A stretch of DNA of 64,000 nucleotides, from NCBI RefSeq assembly GCF_002812125.1, contig NZ_NPDQ01000006.1, positions 186,001-250,000 on the forward strand, read 5' to 3'. This DNA is from Leptospira brenneri. GTDB taxonomy: Bacteria; Spirochaetota; Leptospiria; Leptospirales; Leptospiraceae. Position numbers and translations under genes: made by a program. Shown here piece by piece: positions 8,830 to 17,236 of this stretch. Position 1 is the stretch's first letter. Every line of letters starts with the position of its first letter. The notes under the pieces were generated by a model. That model did no database searches. It saw only the letters and a program-made list of their open reading frames with translations, and had not been told where the DNA came from.

Positions 8830-10755
8830 TCTTAACAAAGCATCGATTTCAGGATCTTTTCCATAAAAATCTCGGAAAAGATCCATTGCATTTGCCGATC
8901 CACCTTTTTCTAATACGGTTTTTCTGAAATGAGCTGCATGCTCTAGATCAAAAACACCTCGATCTACAAAAGAATAGTAGGCATTTGCAGAAAGTAACTC
9001 AGCCCATTTATACGAATAATATCCGGCAGCATATCCACCTGCAAAGATATGAGTGAATGAGTTTTGAAACTTATTGTATGTTGGAGGAAAGAATACTGAA
9101 ACTTCTTTTCTGACTTGGTCTAGGATTTCTTGTACTCTGGATTCATTCGGTTTTTCGGCATGAATCAACATATCAAACTTTGCAAACTCTAACTGACGCA
9201 CAACACCCATCGCTGACATAAAATTTTTAGCCTTTACCATGGTTTCAATGTAAGAACTTGGAATTGGTTCTTTCGTCTGGTAATGTTTGGCGAAGAGTTC
9301 TAATACCTTTGGCTCATAAGCAAAGTTTTCCAAAAATTGGGATGGAAATTCAACGGCATCCCATTCCACACCATTCACCCCACTCACAAAAGCCTCATTC
9401 ACACGAGAGAGTAAGTGGTGGAGGGCATGACCTAATTCATGAAAGAGAGTGACCACGTCACTTGGACGAAGTAGTGAGGGTTGTGAACTTGTCGCTTTCG
9501 GAAAACTCGCCACCACAAAGGCAATGGGCAATTCTGTTTTTCCCGTCTCATCTTGGAAATGCGGTTTCCAATTGTGCATCCAGGCCCCACCTTTTTTTTC
9601 TGTGCGGACTTCTAAATCTAAATACAGACGTGATCTGGTAGTTCCTTCTACGACTAAGTCATAACAAAGAACCGAAGGTTCCCAAACAGCTGTATTTACT
9701 TGTTTGAACTGGATTCCAAGTAGTTTTTCTAAGAATTGAAAGGTTCCTGAAATCACAGTTTCTTTTTCTAAATATGGACGGTAGATCTCTTCGTCATAAG
9801 AGAATGATTCTTTTTTTAATTTCTCAGAATAGTAAGTTAGATCCCATGGTTCAAGTTCTGTCTGCCCTAATTTTTTTGCAAAATTTTTAATTTCATCTAA
9901 TTCTCGTAAGGCGATTGGTTTTGCTTTTTTTGCTAAGTGATCTAAAAATTCGATCACTTGTTCTGGAGTGTCTGCCACTTTTGTGGCTAAACTTAGGTGG
10001 GAAAAAGTAGGAAAACCAAGTAGGTTTGCTTCTTCCGTCCGAAGTTTTAAAATTTCCTCCATTAGTTTTCCATTTTCTGGTGCTCTTGTGCAGTAGCCAT
10101 CATAGAGTTTTTTACGAATTTCACGGTTTTCTCCGTATGTCATATAAGCAATGTAAGATGGGAAATGTAGCGTGAATTTATAAGTCCCATCTTCTTGTTT
10201 TGCCGATATTTTTTCGCTTTCGGGAAGACCTTTTACTTCTTCTTCCGATAAGTAAAGGGCAAAGGCATTTGTTGCGTTTAAGACATTTTGGGAAAATTGA
10301 TTGGAAAGATCCGACAAACGAATGCGAATTTCTTTGAGTTTTTCTTTTGTTTGTATGTCGAGACCAACTCCAGACAACCGAAAGTCTCTGATTTCATTTT
10401 CTAAAACTTTGTTTGCCTCTTTGTTTAAATTCGTTTCAGAGGTTTGAATTTTTAATAGGGCCGAAAAAATATCTTCGTTTTGTCCAAGATCTGTATAGTA
10501 TTCACTCAGAATTGGTAAGAGGCGACTGTAAATCGTTTGGCTTTCTTCGTTATTTTTTACCGAATTGAGGTGAGAGATCTCTGTAACGAGGTCTCCCAGT
10601 TCTGTTTGGATTCGTTCGTAAGGTTTTACGAAATTTTGAAAAGTCGGGTTTTCTATCTTTAAGAGGGTTTGAATGAAGCTTTTGTTAGACTCCATTTTTT
10701 CTAAAATGGTGGATTCTTTTTTAGGAAGATTTTCAGAATGAAATTCAGGAAACAT
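8809..10755 (-). CDS. M3 family oligopeptidase (PrlC/OpdA-like)
   Basis: Cytoplasmic zinc metallopeptidase that degrades short peptides. At 648 residues it matches oligopeptidase A/thimet-type enzymes. The zinc motif is HELGHALHHLLS (His439, Glu440, His443), with the third ligand probably in GVEWDAVEFPSQFLENF. The C-terminal substrate-binding segment FAGGYAAGYYSYKWAE is typical of M3A peptidases. There is no signal peptide. A GAGG ribosome-binding site precedes the ATG. The gene is flanked on both sides by plus-strand genes and appears monocistronic. Confidence 0.95.
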   Translation of the reverse strand: MFPEFHSENLPKKESTILEKMESNKSFIQTLLKIENPTFQNFVKPYERIQTELGDLVTEISHLNSVKNNEESQTIYSRLLPILSEYYTDLGQNEDIFSALLKIQTSETNLNKEANKVLENEIRDFRLSGVGLDIQTKEKLKEIRIRLSDLSNQFSQNVLNATNAFALYLSEEEVKGLPESEKISAKQEDGTYKFTLHFPSYIAYMTYGENREIRKKLYDGYCTRAPENGKLMEEILKLRTEEANLLGFPTFSHLSLATKVADTPEQVIEFLDHLAKKAKPIALRELDEIKNFAKKLGQTELEPWDLTYYSEKLKKESFSYDEEIYRPYLEKETVISGTFQFLEKLLGIQFKQVNTAVWEPSVLCYDLVVEGTTRSRLYLDLEVRTEKKGGAWMHNWKPHFQDETGKTELPIAFVVASFPKATSSQPSLLRPSDVVTLFHELGHALHHLLSRVNEAFVSGVNGVEWDAVEFPSQFLENFAYEPKVLELFAKHYQTKEPIPSSYIETMVKAKNFMSAMGVVRQLEFAKFDMLIHAEKPNESRVQEILDQVRKEVSVFFPPTYNKFQNSFTHIFAGGYAAGYYSYKWAELLSANAYYSFVDRGVFDLEHAAHFRKTVLEKGGSANAMDLFRDFYGKDPEIDALLRLNGIAA

Positions 10756-10822
10756 AAAGACCTCTATAGATTTAGACTCGATTTCAAATGGTTCTTCGTC
10801 AGTTTGGGAACAGAGGGAAAGG

Positions 10823-11227
10823 ATGCCACCGGAAAAAAGTAAAATTGTTTTCTTTGATGGGGTTTGTCATTTGTGTATGGGATCAGTTCAATTTCTATTG
10901 AAACAGAACGAAAAAGAGAATTTATACTTTTCGGCGATTGGTTCCCAAACTTTTTTATCCCTCATTCCAAAAGATGTACAACCGAGTTTGCCTGATAGCA
11001 TTCTCTATTGGAAAGAAGGAAAACTGTATTTAGAATCGGATGCCATTGTGCAACTGGTTCGGGAACTGAAATTTCCTTGGTTTCTGTTTTCTGTATTTTG
11101 GATCATTCCTAAATGGGTTCGAAATCCAATTTACAGGTTTATCGCAAAACACCGTTATCAGTGGTTTGGAAAAGCCGAAGCCTGTATGATCCCATCACCA
11201 AATATCAAAAAACGATTTTTGGATTAA
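10823..11227 (+). CDS. DCC family thiol-disulfide oxidoreductase-like protein (DUF393)
   Basis: A 134-residue protein with the signature FFDGVCHLCMGSVQF (Asp12, Cys15, Cys18), which gives the DCC family its name. The fold is thioredoxin-like and the CxxC suggests redox chemistry, but the physiological substrate is unknown. The remainder matches the family pattern, including a conserved SDAIVQLVREL segment and the hydrophobic C-terminal half. It overlaps the convergent glycosyltransferase gene by four bases. Confidence 0.88.
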   Translation: MPPEKSKIVFFDGVCHLCMGSVQFLLKQNEKENLYFSAIGSQTFLSLIPKDVQPSLPDSILYWKEGKLYLESDAIVQLVRELKFPWFLFSVFWIIPKWVRNPIYRFIAKHRYQWFGKAEACMIPSPNIKKRFLD

Positions 11228-12696
11228 GGACTATTTGTTTTTACAAGTCTGAGGTTTAACTTTTTATTACGATCATAAGCGTATATAGAGATAGGTTCAC
11301 CCAAAGATTCCCATTCCATTCCAAGTCCCTTCCAGATTAGAAAATCTGATTCCGAAACTAAAAAATAACCTTTGGTCTTGGGGAGTTCTGTTGTGCTCAC
11401 CTCTTGGATCTTTCTATGATAGTAGTAAGCAAAACTAGGGATTCCGTGCGCCCCAAGCGAATATAAGGTTTCACCTTCTGGAACAATAGTTTGTACAACT
11501 GCAGCTGCTTTTTTGGTATCCATTCGTAATTCAGAAAATTTAGGTAAAAGAACCAAAGAAATAATTGTTACCATCACTAAGGCGACTGTAAGGTAAATTC
11601 GATACATATAAATTTGGTTGTGTTTTCTAGCAAGTTGGTCAGCAAGAAGAATAGAAAGAATTGGGTAAGCACTGAGCGGATAGGAAGGAAGTTTACTCGC
11701 CAAACATTCGTAAAAGATCCAAGAAAATCCAAGTCCAATGAGTAAAAACCGTTTTGCTGTAAAAGTGTAATCCATTTCTTTCCAATTCCAAGGAAGAAAA
11801 TGTTGGATCATAGAGAATCCATTCGTTTTCAATAAGGCAAAAAGTTTCCAAGCGTTTTCATGAAGAAAAGAAAGATAAATTCTCGTCCAAGGGAAGAGTG
11901 TAATCACAAATAACAAAAGATAGGTGCCTGGTGGTCCCGATTGTCCGAAAACGGGATTAGTTGCTCTACGATAAACATACCAATCAAGCATCCAACGAAT
12001 GAGTTCTCCCTCATCCTTTTGCCAAGAGAGGTATCCCCAAACGAGAAGTGGGAGTAGGGATAGCGGTAACCAAAAAAAAGGATTTAGTTTCCAAATTTGA
12101 GATCTTATTCTGCTTATCGAAAGTAGAAGAACACAAGTCCCTCCTAAAAAAATAAGGATCGGAGGCCCTTTGACAAGTAATCCAAAACTTACACTCAACC
12201 AAAATAAAAGAACAAATCGAGTTTTGTTGGATTGAATCCAGTGGTAGAGGGAAACATACCCCAACATTCCAAAAAATACGAGGAGAGAATCCACCAAAGC
12301 TATTTTCCCATTCAAAGGAAAATACAATGAAAAACTCAGAATACTAAAAGCATAAAGGGCTGTCCTAGATCCGTAGATAACATTTGTCAGATGGTATGTT
12401 AATAAACTCGTTCCTAAAATGCAAAGTGCTGGGAATAGGCGTAATACCCATTCAGAGGCTCCAAAGATTTGAAAAAAAGATGATGTGATCCAAAAATGCA
12501 AAGGTGGTTTTCTATGGGGTGTGGAATAAGGAAATTCCATGCTGAGGTAGTCTCTCGTTTCCATCATCGTACGAGAAAATCCTGCATAAGCAGCCTCGTC
12601 CTGGTCCACAAGGGGAGATGAGTTGCCATAGAATAAAAATATAAGTAAGATACCGGCCAGGATGAGGAAGGTGCGGTGGACAGATAGGAATTTCAC
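11224..12696 (-). CDS. ArnT-like/PMT family (GT39/GT83-type) glycosyltransferase
   Basis: A 490-residue integral membrane protein with about 11-12 hydrophobic segments. The first periplasmic loop carries the catalytic-type acidic motif DQDEAAYAGFSRTMMETRDYL, typical of polyprenyl-phosphate-sugar-dependent transferases. A second conserved loop reads PHRKPPLHFWIT. It probably moves a sugar from undecaprenyl phosphate to lipid A, a lipid or a protein on the outer face of the inner membrane. The start is GTG. Acceptor and sugar cannot be inferred. The divergent intergenic region behind it holds two palindromes. Confidence 0.85.
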   Translation of the reverse strand: MKFLSVHRTFLILAGILLIFLFYGNSSPLVDQDEAAYAGFSRTMMETRDYLSMEFPYSTPHRKPPLHFWITSSFFQIFGASEWVLRLFPALCILGTSLLTYHLTNVIYGSRTALYAFSILSFSLYFPLNGKIALVDSLLVFFGMLGYVSLYHWIQSNKTRFVLLFWLSVSFGLLVKGPPILIFLGGTCVLLLSISRIRSQIWKLNPFFWLPLSLLPLLVWGYLSWQKDEGELIRWMLDWYVYRRATNPVFGQSGPPGTYLLLFVITLFPWTRIYLSFLHENAWKLFALLKTNGFSMIQHFLPWNWKEMDYTFTAKRFLLIGLGFSWIFYECLASKLPSYPLSAYPILSILLADQLARKHNQIYMYRIYLTVALVMVTIISLVLLPKFSELRMDTKKAAAVVQTIVPEGETLYSLGAHGIPSFAYYYHRKIQEVSTTELPKTKGYFLVSESDFLIWKGLGMEWESLGEPISIYAYDRNKKLNLRLVKTNSP

Positions 12697-12720
12697 AGTC
12701 TCAAAACAGAAAACCCTATC

Positions 12721-12775
12721 TCATTTGTCAAATGAAGAAATAGAACTTTGGTTTTGTATCCATTTTGTAACAAAA
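12721..12775. promoter_or_regulatory. two palindromes in a divergent intergenic region (candidate operators)
   Basis: Between the glycosyltransferase (start 12696, minus) and the PHP gene (start 12816, plus) lie two perfect inverted repeats: TCATTTG-T-CAAATGA at 12721-12735 and TTTTGT-A-ACAAAA at 12763-12775. Their centres are 41 bases apart. Position and symmetry suit binding of a dimeric regulator, but AT-rich DNA produces such palindromes by chance and no regulator gene is adjacent. Confidence 0.3.
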
Positions 12776-12815
12776 CTGGAATCAAATTGGAAAATAAGAT
12801 CTGTAAAGTTTTCTT

Positions 12816-13961
12816 ATGCTTTTTAATGTACCAGGTCCAATTGTAGACATAGAGAAACAAACTACCTTGCGTCCTTCCTTATGGAAATACCGGTACGTTC
12901 TAATATCGTTAGCCCTACTTGGGATTTTATTCGTTTACCAATTAGCAGTTGTATTACTCCTTCGGAAGTCTGTCATTTTGCCAACTTCTCCCTTTACAGG
13001 TTTTAAACTTGTAAATCCTTATGAGAGTTGGAAGGGTGATGGACAAGAAAAGATATCCTTACACGCCCATTCTGATGAGGTATGGTTCACTCCAGAAAGA
13101 CATAGTATTTCGGAAATCCAATCGGAATACAAACGAGAAGGTTTTTCGAATGTAGCCATCACGGATTATGGACAAATTTCTGAAACAGAAAATACAGATT
13201 ACATTCGTGGATTTGAATGGGGGCAAAATTTAAAAAAACGCCACCTTCTTTCTGTTGGTCTTAAAAAATCTTTTTATGATTATTTCCCCATTTATGCTTC
13301 CAGAGAAAACTTAAACTGGGTCATGGACCGTATGAAAAAGTTAGGTGGGTATGTTGTGATTTCTCATCCAAAACTTTTTGATTCTTTTTCTAAAGAAGAA
13401 ATTTTGTCTATCGCTGGGTTTCAGGCCATTGAAGTGTATTCTCCATTTGGTGATGATCATAAAATTTTGGATTCTCTTTTGAGTGTGGGTCGCAATGTTC
13501 ATTGTATGGCAAGTGACGACTTACATTACTTTCCAGAAACATCGATCAAAACTTTTGACCAACCAACTTGGAAAGACATGATCCAAACTCTTGGAAACCA
13601 AAGAGGGCGCAAAGGGGAAAGTTTTTTACGTTATATTGTTACTGCTGAAGGGAATCTCAACCAAGCGGCTGTTCTTGCTTCTTTAAATTCTGGATCCTTT
13701 TATTGTGTTAAGAAGTTCTTTCAAGGAGCAGAAGATCCTATGGTTCCAAGAATCCAAGTGACAAAAAATGATACCATCCAAGTGGATTCACAGGAAAGGT
13801 ATTTGGAAATTCGTTTTATCGGCCAGGCGGGTGAAGTTTTGCAAGTGAGCCCTGATACAAATAGGGCCGAATATAAATTTCAAGAAAAGGATTCTTATGT
13901 GCGTTTGGAAATGATCGCCCTAACTGGATCCATCCTTTCCAACGCCATTTATAGAAACTAA
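12816..13961 (+). CDS. membrane-anchored PHP-domain protein
   Basis: A 381-residue protein with one N-terminal transmembrane segment (about 26-48) and a PHP-type metal-dependent phosphoesterase-like domain. PHP features are SLHAHSDEVW (His83, His85, Asp87), VAITDYG, VVISHPKLF and MASDDLHYF, which together supply most of the polymerase-and-histidinol-phosphatase metal ligands. The classical H-x-H-T-x-x-S-D motif is altered. No substrate can be assigned. No clear ribosome-binding site precedes the ATG. A hairpin shared with the convergent gene lies at the stop codon. Confidence 0.7.
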   Translation: MLFNVPGPIVDIEKQTTLRPSLWKYRYVLISLALLGILFVYQLAVVLLLRKSVILPTSPFTGFKLVNPYESWKGDGQEKISLHAHSDEVWFTPERHSISEIQSEYKREGFSNVAITDYGQISETENTDYIRGFEWGQNLKKRHLLSVGLKKSFYDYFPIYASRENLNWVMDRMKKLGGYVVISHPKLFDSFSKEEILSIAGFQAIEVYSPFGDDHKILDSLLSVGRNVHCMASDDLHYFPETSIKTFDQPTWKDMIQTLGNQRGRKGESFLRYIVTAEGNLNQAAVLASLNSGSFYCVKKFFQGAEDPMVPRIQVTKNDTIQVDSQERYLEIRFIGQAGEVLQVSPDTNRAEYKFQEKDSYVRLEMIALTGSILSNAIYRN

Positions 13962-13991
13962 GATTAATTGACCATTCGGTAATCTAATCTT
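13960..13991. terminator. bidirectional terminator-like hairpin between convergent genes
   Basis: AAGATTA ATT(g)ACC at 13960-13973 pairs with GGTAAT(c)TAATCTT at 13978-13991, giving a stem of about 13 base pairs with two single-base bulges and an ATTC loop. It starts in the stop codon of the PHP gene and reaches the stop codon of the opposing gene. AT-rich sequence follows on both sides, so it could terminate both transcripts. Confidence 0.55.
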
Positions 13992-15214
13992 TATTTAAAG
14001 GTCAGATTGCCAGCAGAACCATCGAAGGCATCTAAAAACGCTTTGGATGTGTCTTCGTATTGTTTTACGGTTCCCAGTCCAGTTTGTCCTGCGATGCTCG
14101 CTCCTAAGGCTACATAGGTTCGATTGAAGGCTTCATCCACTGACATAAAATCTGCTCCCCCTACAGTTGGGCTTGGGTAATCTGCCGGAATTTCTCCTGC
14201 CGTTAATTGGTCTGTGACATACCCATTGATATTAAAAATTCCATAGGATAATTTTGCTCCAGGAAATGAGGAGGCAGGTAAGTTACAGATGGTTTCAGGT
14301 CTAGCTGTACTCATGGTGAAAGTTGCTTTTGCTGTTGTTTGGAAAGGCAAATCGAACTTTTGCATATAAGCGAGTGCATAATAAATTTGATCACTCGATC
14401 CTGTTCCTTGAGCCGTGTTACAAGCTGTTTTTAAATTGTCTAAGCCAGTGGCTCCTGCAGGATTTACTTCTTTTAGTTTGGTAAAAGTCAAACGAACTAC
14501 AGAACGGAAACAAAGTTGTCTTCCTGCATCAACTTCAGTAAGAACCACACGACCATGTTTACTAATCCATGCCGCGTTTTCAGGACCATTCCTCCAAGTA
14601 TAGGTTTGGAATTTTGTTCCATAGATAGAATCATTTCCTGTATAACTTTCTGTGATGACATCTCCCACTGAAGCAAATTGTGGATTTCCAAAATCTACTA
14701 AACGATAATAAACAAGTGCACCATCGTTCCCCAGAGTTGTTTCTGGATCATCGAAAAACAACTGTAAGGAGGGTACACTTGCTCCCGTTTTTTTGATTTC
14801 AAAAAAATGATTAAAGGTTTTGTTTCCTGTGTAAGCAGTGGAGGCAATATTGGCAGTTGGTATATTGATTTTTATTGTGAGTGTGGCAGAACCAAATCCA
14901 CTCAAATTCACATTGGTAAATACATCATTTCGAGTTGTCCCTGGATTGTTAAAGTATCCTGCGTTTTTGAGAGATAAGATCAGTGAATCAATAATTCCTG
15001 AATTCCCCCGAGCCCAAGTGGCAGACTGGCGCACAAAACCCCAGTTGTCGGCACTAGTGGCTGACCAAAGTTTTTCAGATCCGATCCCCAAGTGGATTGC
15101 TTTGCTAAAAAGGTTGGAGAGTTGTTTCTCTCGACTCAAACGAGTGAGTTTGTTGAAGTCAGTAATCTGTAAACTCACTCCCAAAAAGAGAAAACAGTAT
15201 AAAAGTTTTTTCAT
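13991..15214 (-). CDS. secreted protein of unknown function
   Basis: A 407-residue protein with an N-terminal signal peptide (MKKLLYCFLFLGVSLQ). The mature part is rich in Asn, Thr, Ser and Gly and has mostly beta-type character. I do not recognise a domain. Two or three Cys residues (QLCFRS, KTACNT, ETICNLP) could form disulfides outside the cytoplasm. It is the last gene of a four-gene minus-strand operon with FecR-domain, DUF4384 and small-lipoprotein genes, and starts 3 bases after the lipoprotein stop. An extracytoplasmic or surface role is inferred from the leader and its neighbours. Confidence 0.6.
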   Translation of the reverse strand: MKKLLYCFLFLGVSLQITDFNKLTRLSREKQLSNLFSKAIHLGIGSEKLWSATSADNWGFVRQSATWARGNSGIIDSLILSLKNAGYFNNPGTTRNDVFTNVNLSGFGSATLTIKINIPTANIASTAYTGNKTFNHFFEIKKTGASVPSLQLFFDDPETTLGNDGALVYYRLVDFGNPQFASVGDVITESYTGNDSIYGTKFQTYTWRNGPENAAWISKHGRVVLTEVDAGRQLCFRSVVRLTFTKLKEVNPAGATGLDNLKTACNTAQGTGSSDQIYYALAYMQKFDLPFQTTAKATFTMSTARPETICNLPASSFPGAKLSYGIFNINGYVTDQLTAGEIPADYPSPTVGGADFMSVDEAFNRTYVALGASIAGQTGLGTVKQYEDTSKAFLDAFDGSAGNLTFK

Positions 15215-15217
15215 GGG

Positions 15218-15421
15218 TTACTCCGCGATTCCTTTGGGAATACAAATGGTAAATCCAGACTTAGGCCCAGAACATCCAGCGGCCTGGTTATAAGCCCAAA
15301 CGGAAAGAAGGAGGGCTCCTAGTAGATCTTCTTTTTTGTTGTCTTCCTTTTCGAATAAGGAACAAGAAAGTAAGGCACTGAGTCCTAAAATGGCAATGGA
15401 TTTAAGGATTAGAGTTCTCAT
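15218..15421 (-). CDS. small lipoprotein of unknown function
   Basis: A 67-residue protein starting MRTLILKSIAILGLSALLSC, a good lipoprotein leader with the lipidated Cys at about residue 20. The mature peptide (about 48 residues) has a charged stretch FEKEDNKKED, then a short hydrophobic segment and a Cys-containing tail (AAGCSGPKSGFTICIPKG). No family recognised. The ATG lies in the 3' arm of a perfect hairpin. An in-frame TTG at 15448 would add nine residues and spoil the leader. Confidence 0.6.
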   Translation of the reverse strand: MRTLILKSIAILGLSALLSCSLFEKEDNKKEDLLGALLLSVWAYNQAAGCSGPKSGFTICIPKGIAE

Positions 15422-15442
15422 ACCTTGATGACACAAGGTATG
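15419..15442 (-). promoter_or_regulatory. hairpin covering the start codon of the small lipoprotein gene
   Basis: CATACCTTG (15419-15427) and CAAGGTATG (15434-15442) form a perfect 9-bp stem with a 6-base loop. On the minus-strand mRNA the AUG is the last three bases of the 3' arm, and the only SD-like AAGG is in the same arm. Translation may therefore need the hairpin opened, for instance by ribosomes finishing the upstream gene at 15461. Alternatively it is a processing or attenuation site. Confidence 0.4.
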
Positions 15443-15460
15443 AGGCAAATTTGCAAGAAT

Positions 15461-16381
15461 TTATTGAGAGAGGATTTGGTATTCCCATTCCATGACGGGA
15501 GTTTGTTCAATCGGAGTGGTGATGGTTGTCACGGCAGCCATCATAGAACGGTGTGTTGCTTTGGTTCCCGTGACCGCAGGAGGAAGGAGTCTATAAAATG
15601 AATCTTCTTTCTTTCCTCGGAGTTGGAATTCTTTCCATTCTTCGCGAGAAGCAAAAGCTCGGATCCTATCTTTGGAGGGAGTGGAGGATGCTTTGAAAGA
15701 AATTCTTTTATCAGGAATGATCACTTTGTCTCCCTTCCGAACGAAGTTGTCGTTTTGGATTTGATTTGGGAAAAGGAGAACTGGTTCTCCTTTTTGATTT
15801 TCTGGGACAATTACTACATAAACATAATTGTCTTCTGCTGACTCGATTTCAAAACGAATTGGTTCTCCCGCTATATAAGTCGGTTTCAGAGAATTGATTT
15901 TGAGAGGAGAATTTGATCCTGTTCCTGTTTCCGAAAGCGCTAAGTAGATATTTTTTTTGTCTAGAAATCCTAAGAAGTCAGAAACTAAAGTTTTGGAAAG
16001 GCTATCAGGAAGGGAATTTCTATATTCCAATTTCTTATGGAGGACATCTACAAAGGAAATGATGGCTTGTCCATCTTCGGTCGAAACAAGTAAAAGTTTG
16101 TCTGTATTGTTCAGATTTCCTAAACTCTCTATTGTTTTTGGGGAAGGGTTTCCGTCTTTGTCAAATTCCCAAGTGTTTTCTTCAGATCCTTTTAAGGCAA
16201 GAGTGACCATTCCTCTCGCAGTGGATTGAATTTCTTCCTTGATGAAATCACGGAGAGCTATGCTTTCTTCGTTTGTAGAAACCGCTTCCACGGCAATTTT
16301 ATAAACGGGAACCTTTCCGATCTTATCAGAAGAAAAGAGAGATAGGGAGATGATCGCCGATAGAAATAGAAATTGTTTCAT
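15461..16381 (-). CDS. secreted DUF4384 domain protein
   Basis: A 306-residue protein with a signal peptide (to about residue 18). The C-terminal half (about 165-265) matches the DUF4384 pattern: YIAGEPIRFEIESAEDNYVY, a VIVPENQKGEPVLLFPN block and DKVIIPDKRISFKA. This domain is common in envelope proteins that sit beside FecR-like or kinase/caspase-like modules. The N-terminal part resembles a nucleotide-free LpoB/CsgG-like helper, but this is weak. It starts two bases after the FecR-domain gene, so the two are surely co-transcribed and probably act together in the periplasm. Confidence 0.75.
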   Translation of the reverse strand: MKQFLFLSAIISLSLFSSDKIGKVPVYKIAVEAVSTNEESIALRDFIKEEIQSTARGMVTLALKGSEENTWEFDKDGNPSPKTIESLGNLNNTDKLLLVSTEDGQAIISFVDVLHKKLEYRNSLPDSLSKTLVSDFLGFLDKKNIYLALSETGTGSNSPLKINSLKPTYIAGEPIRFEIESAEDNYVYVVIVPENQKGEPVLLFPNQIQNDNFVRKGDKVIIPDKRISFKASSTPSKDRIRAFASREEWKEFQLRGKKEDSFYRLLPPAVTGTKATHRSMMAAVTTITTPIEQTPVMEWEYQILSQ

Positions 16382-16383
16382 GA

Positions 16384-17115
16384 TTAGTCTACCTTTCCTT
16401 GTCCCTTATATTCGTTCATAAGTTGGTCGTTCTTTTCGTATTGTTCTTTGATTCGTTGGTAGTTTTCTTCTTTGATGGCTTTGAATTCTTCGAAGATACG
16501 CATTTTATCTTTCACGAATTCATCTAAGATTTGTTTTTTTAATTCTTTTCCCGATACGAGCACTTCTTCGTTCTCATTGACCAGAGTTTGTTTTCCCTTT
16601 TTGTCTGGGCTAACAGCGACAGTTCCTTCGTTGACATAAACTCCTGTTTCCACAGCACTTAGGTCATCGTCTGTTCCGCCGACATCGGGAGCCGCCGCCA
16701 AGAACTCAGTCCCGCGTACACCTGCCACAAAACTTGGATTGACCACACTCAGTTGGTTTTGGCTGGGAACTCCGGCAGCCGGTTTGTGGGCTTTGACAAA
16801 TAGTTTTCCACCGACGAGTTTCAATGTGGTGGATTTTGATTTAGGATTAAGTAAGTCTTCGATTTGGATGGAGGAAAATTTTGCAAGGCGCACGGTGGCT
16901 TGGGTAGCCAATTGGATTTCGCAAGTTCCATTTTCTGTAGTGATCGTATCTCCCTTTTTTAGGATACTTCCTAACTTTACAGGTTCCTTTGCCTTTTTAA
17001 AACGTGGACCAGAAAGGTAGTTTGTTCCTTGGATGAAACTTATGATCCCTACTTCGTCCGCAACTAAGGTAGTGGTTACAAAAAGAAACAAAATGGATAC
17101 TAGAAATCGAATCAT
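16384..17115 (-). CDS. secreted FecR-domain protein
   Basis: A 243-residue protein. The start at 17115 (MIRFLVSILFLFVTTTLVADE) gives a clean signal peptide, whereas an upstream in-frame codon would add 13 charged residues. The FecR domain spans about 30-150: GSILKKGDTITTENGTCEIQ, LVGGKLFVKAHK and NPSFVAGVRGTEFLA. A Lys/Glu-rich helical C terminus (KEENYQRIKEQYEKNDQLM) may form a coiled coil. It has no anti-sigma N-terminal domain, so it is a secreted ligand-binding or structural protein rather than a sigma regulator. It heads a four-gene operon and is divergent from the RND/giant-protein operon. Confidence 0.85.
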   Translation of the reverse strand: MIRFLVSILFLFVTTTLVADEVGIISFIQGTNYLSGPRFKKAKEPVKLGSILKKGDTITTENGTCEIQLATQATVRLAKFSSIQIEDLLNPKSKSTTLKLVGGKLFVKAHKPAAGVPSQNQLSVVNPSFVAGVRGTEFLAAAPDVGGTDDDLSAVETGVYVNEGTVAVSPDKKGKQTLVNENEEVLVSGKELKKQILDEFVKDKMRIFEEFKAIKEENYQRIKEQYEKNDQLMNEYKGQGKVD

Positions 17116-17190
17116 GCAACTTTTATAAGGGAAATCTCTACTCTTACAAGCCAAAATCTAAAAAAAAAATTAAAAAAATCCCCTACAAAT

Positions 17191-17217
17191 TTGGTGATTG
17201 GGAACCATCTTTAAGAT
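17191..17217 (+). promoter_or_regulatory. possible sigma-70 promoter of the ten-gene operon
   Basis: In the 121-base divergent region a TTGGTG box (17191-17196) and a TAAGAT box (17212-17217) lie 15 bases apart, upstream of the ATG at 17237. An A-rich tract (about 17156-17178) just upstream could act as an UP element. The spacing is shorter than the ideal 17 bases, so this is tentative. Confidence 0.25.
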
Positions 17218-17236
17218 CTACCACCTATCTATTGAT

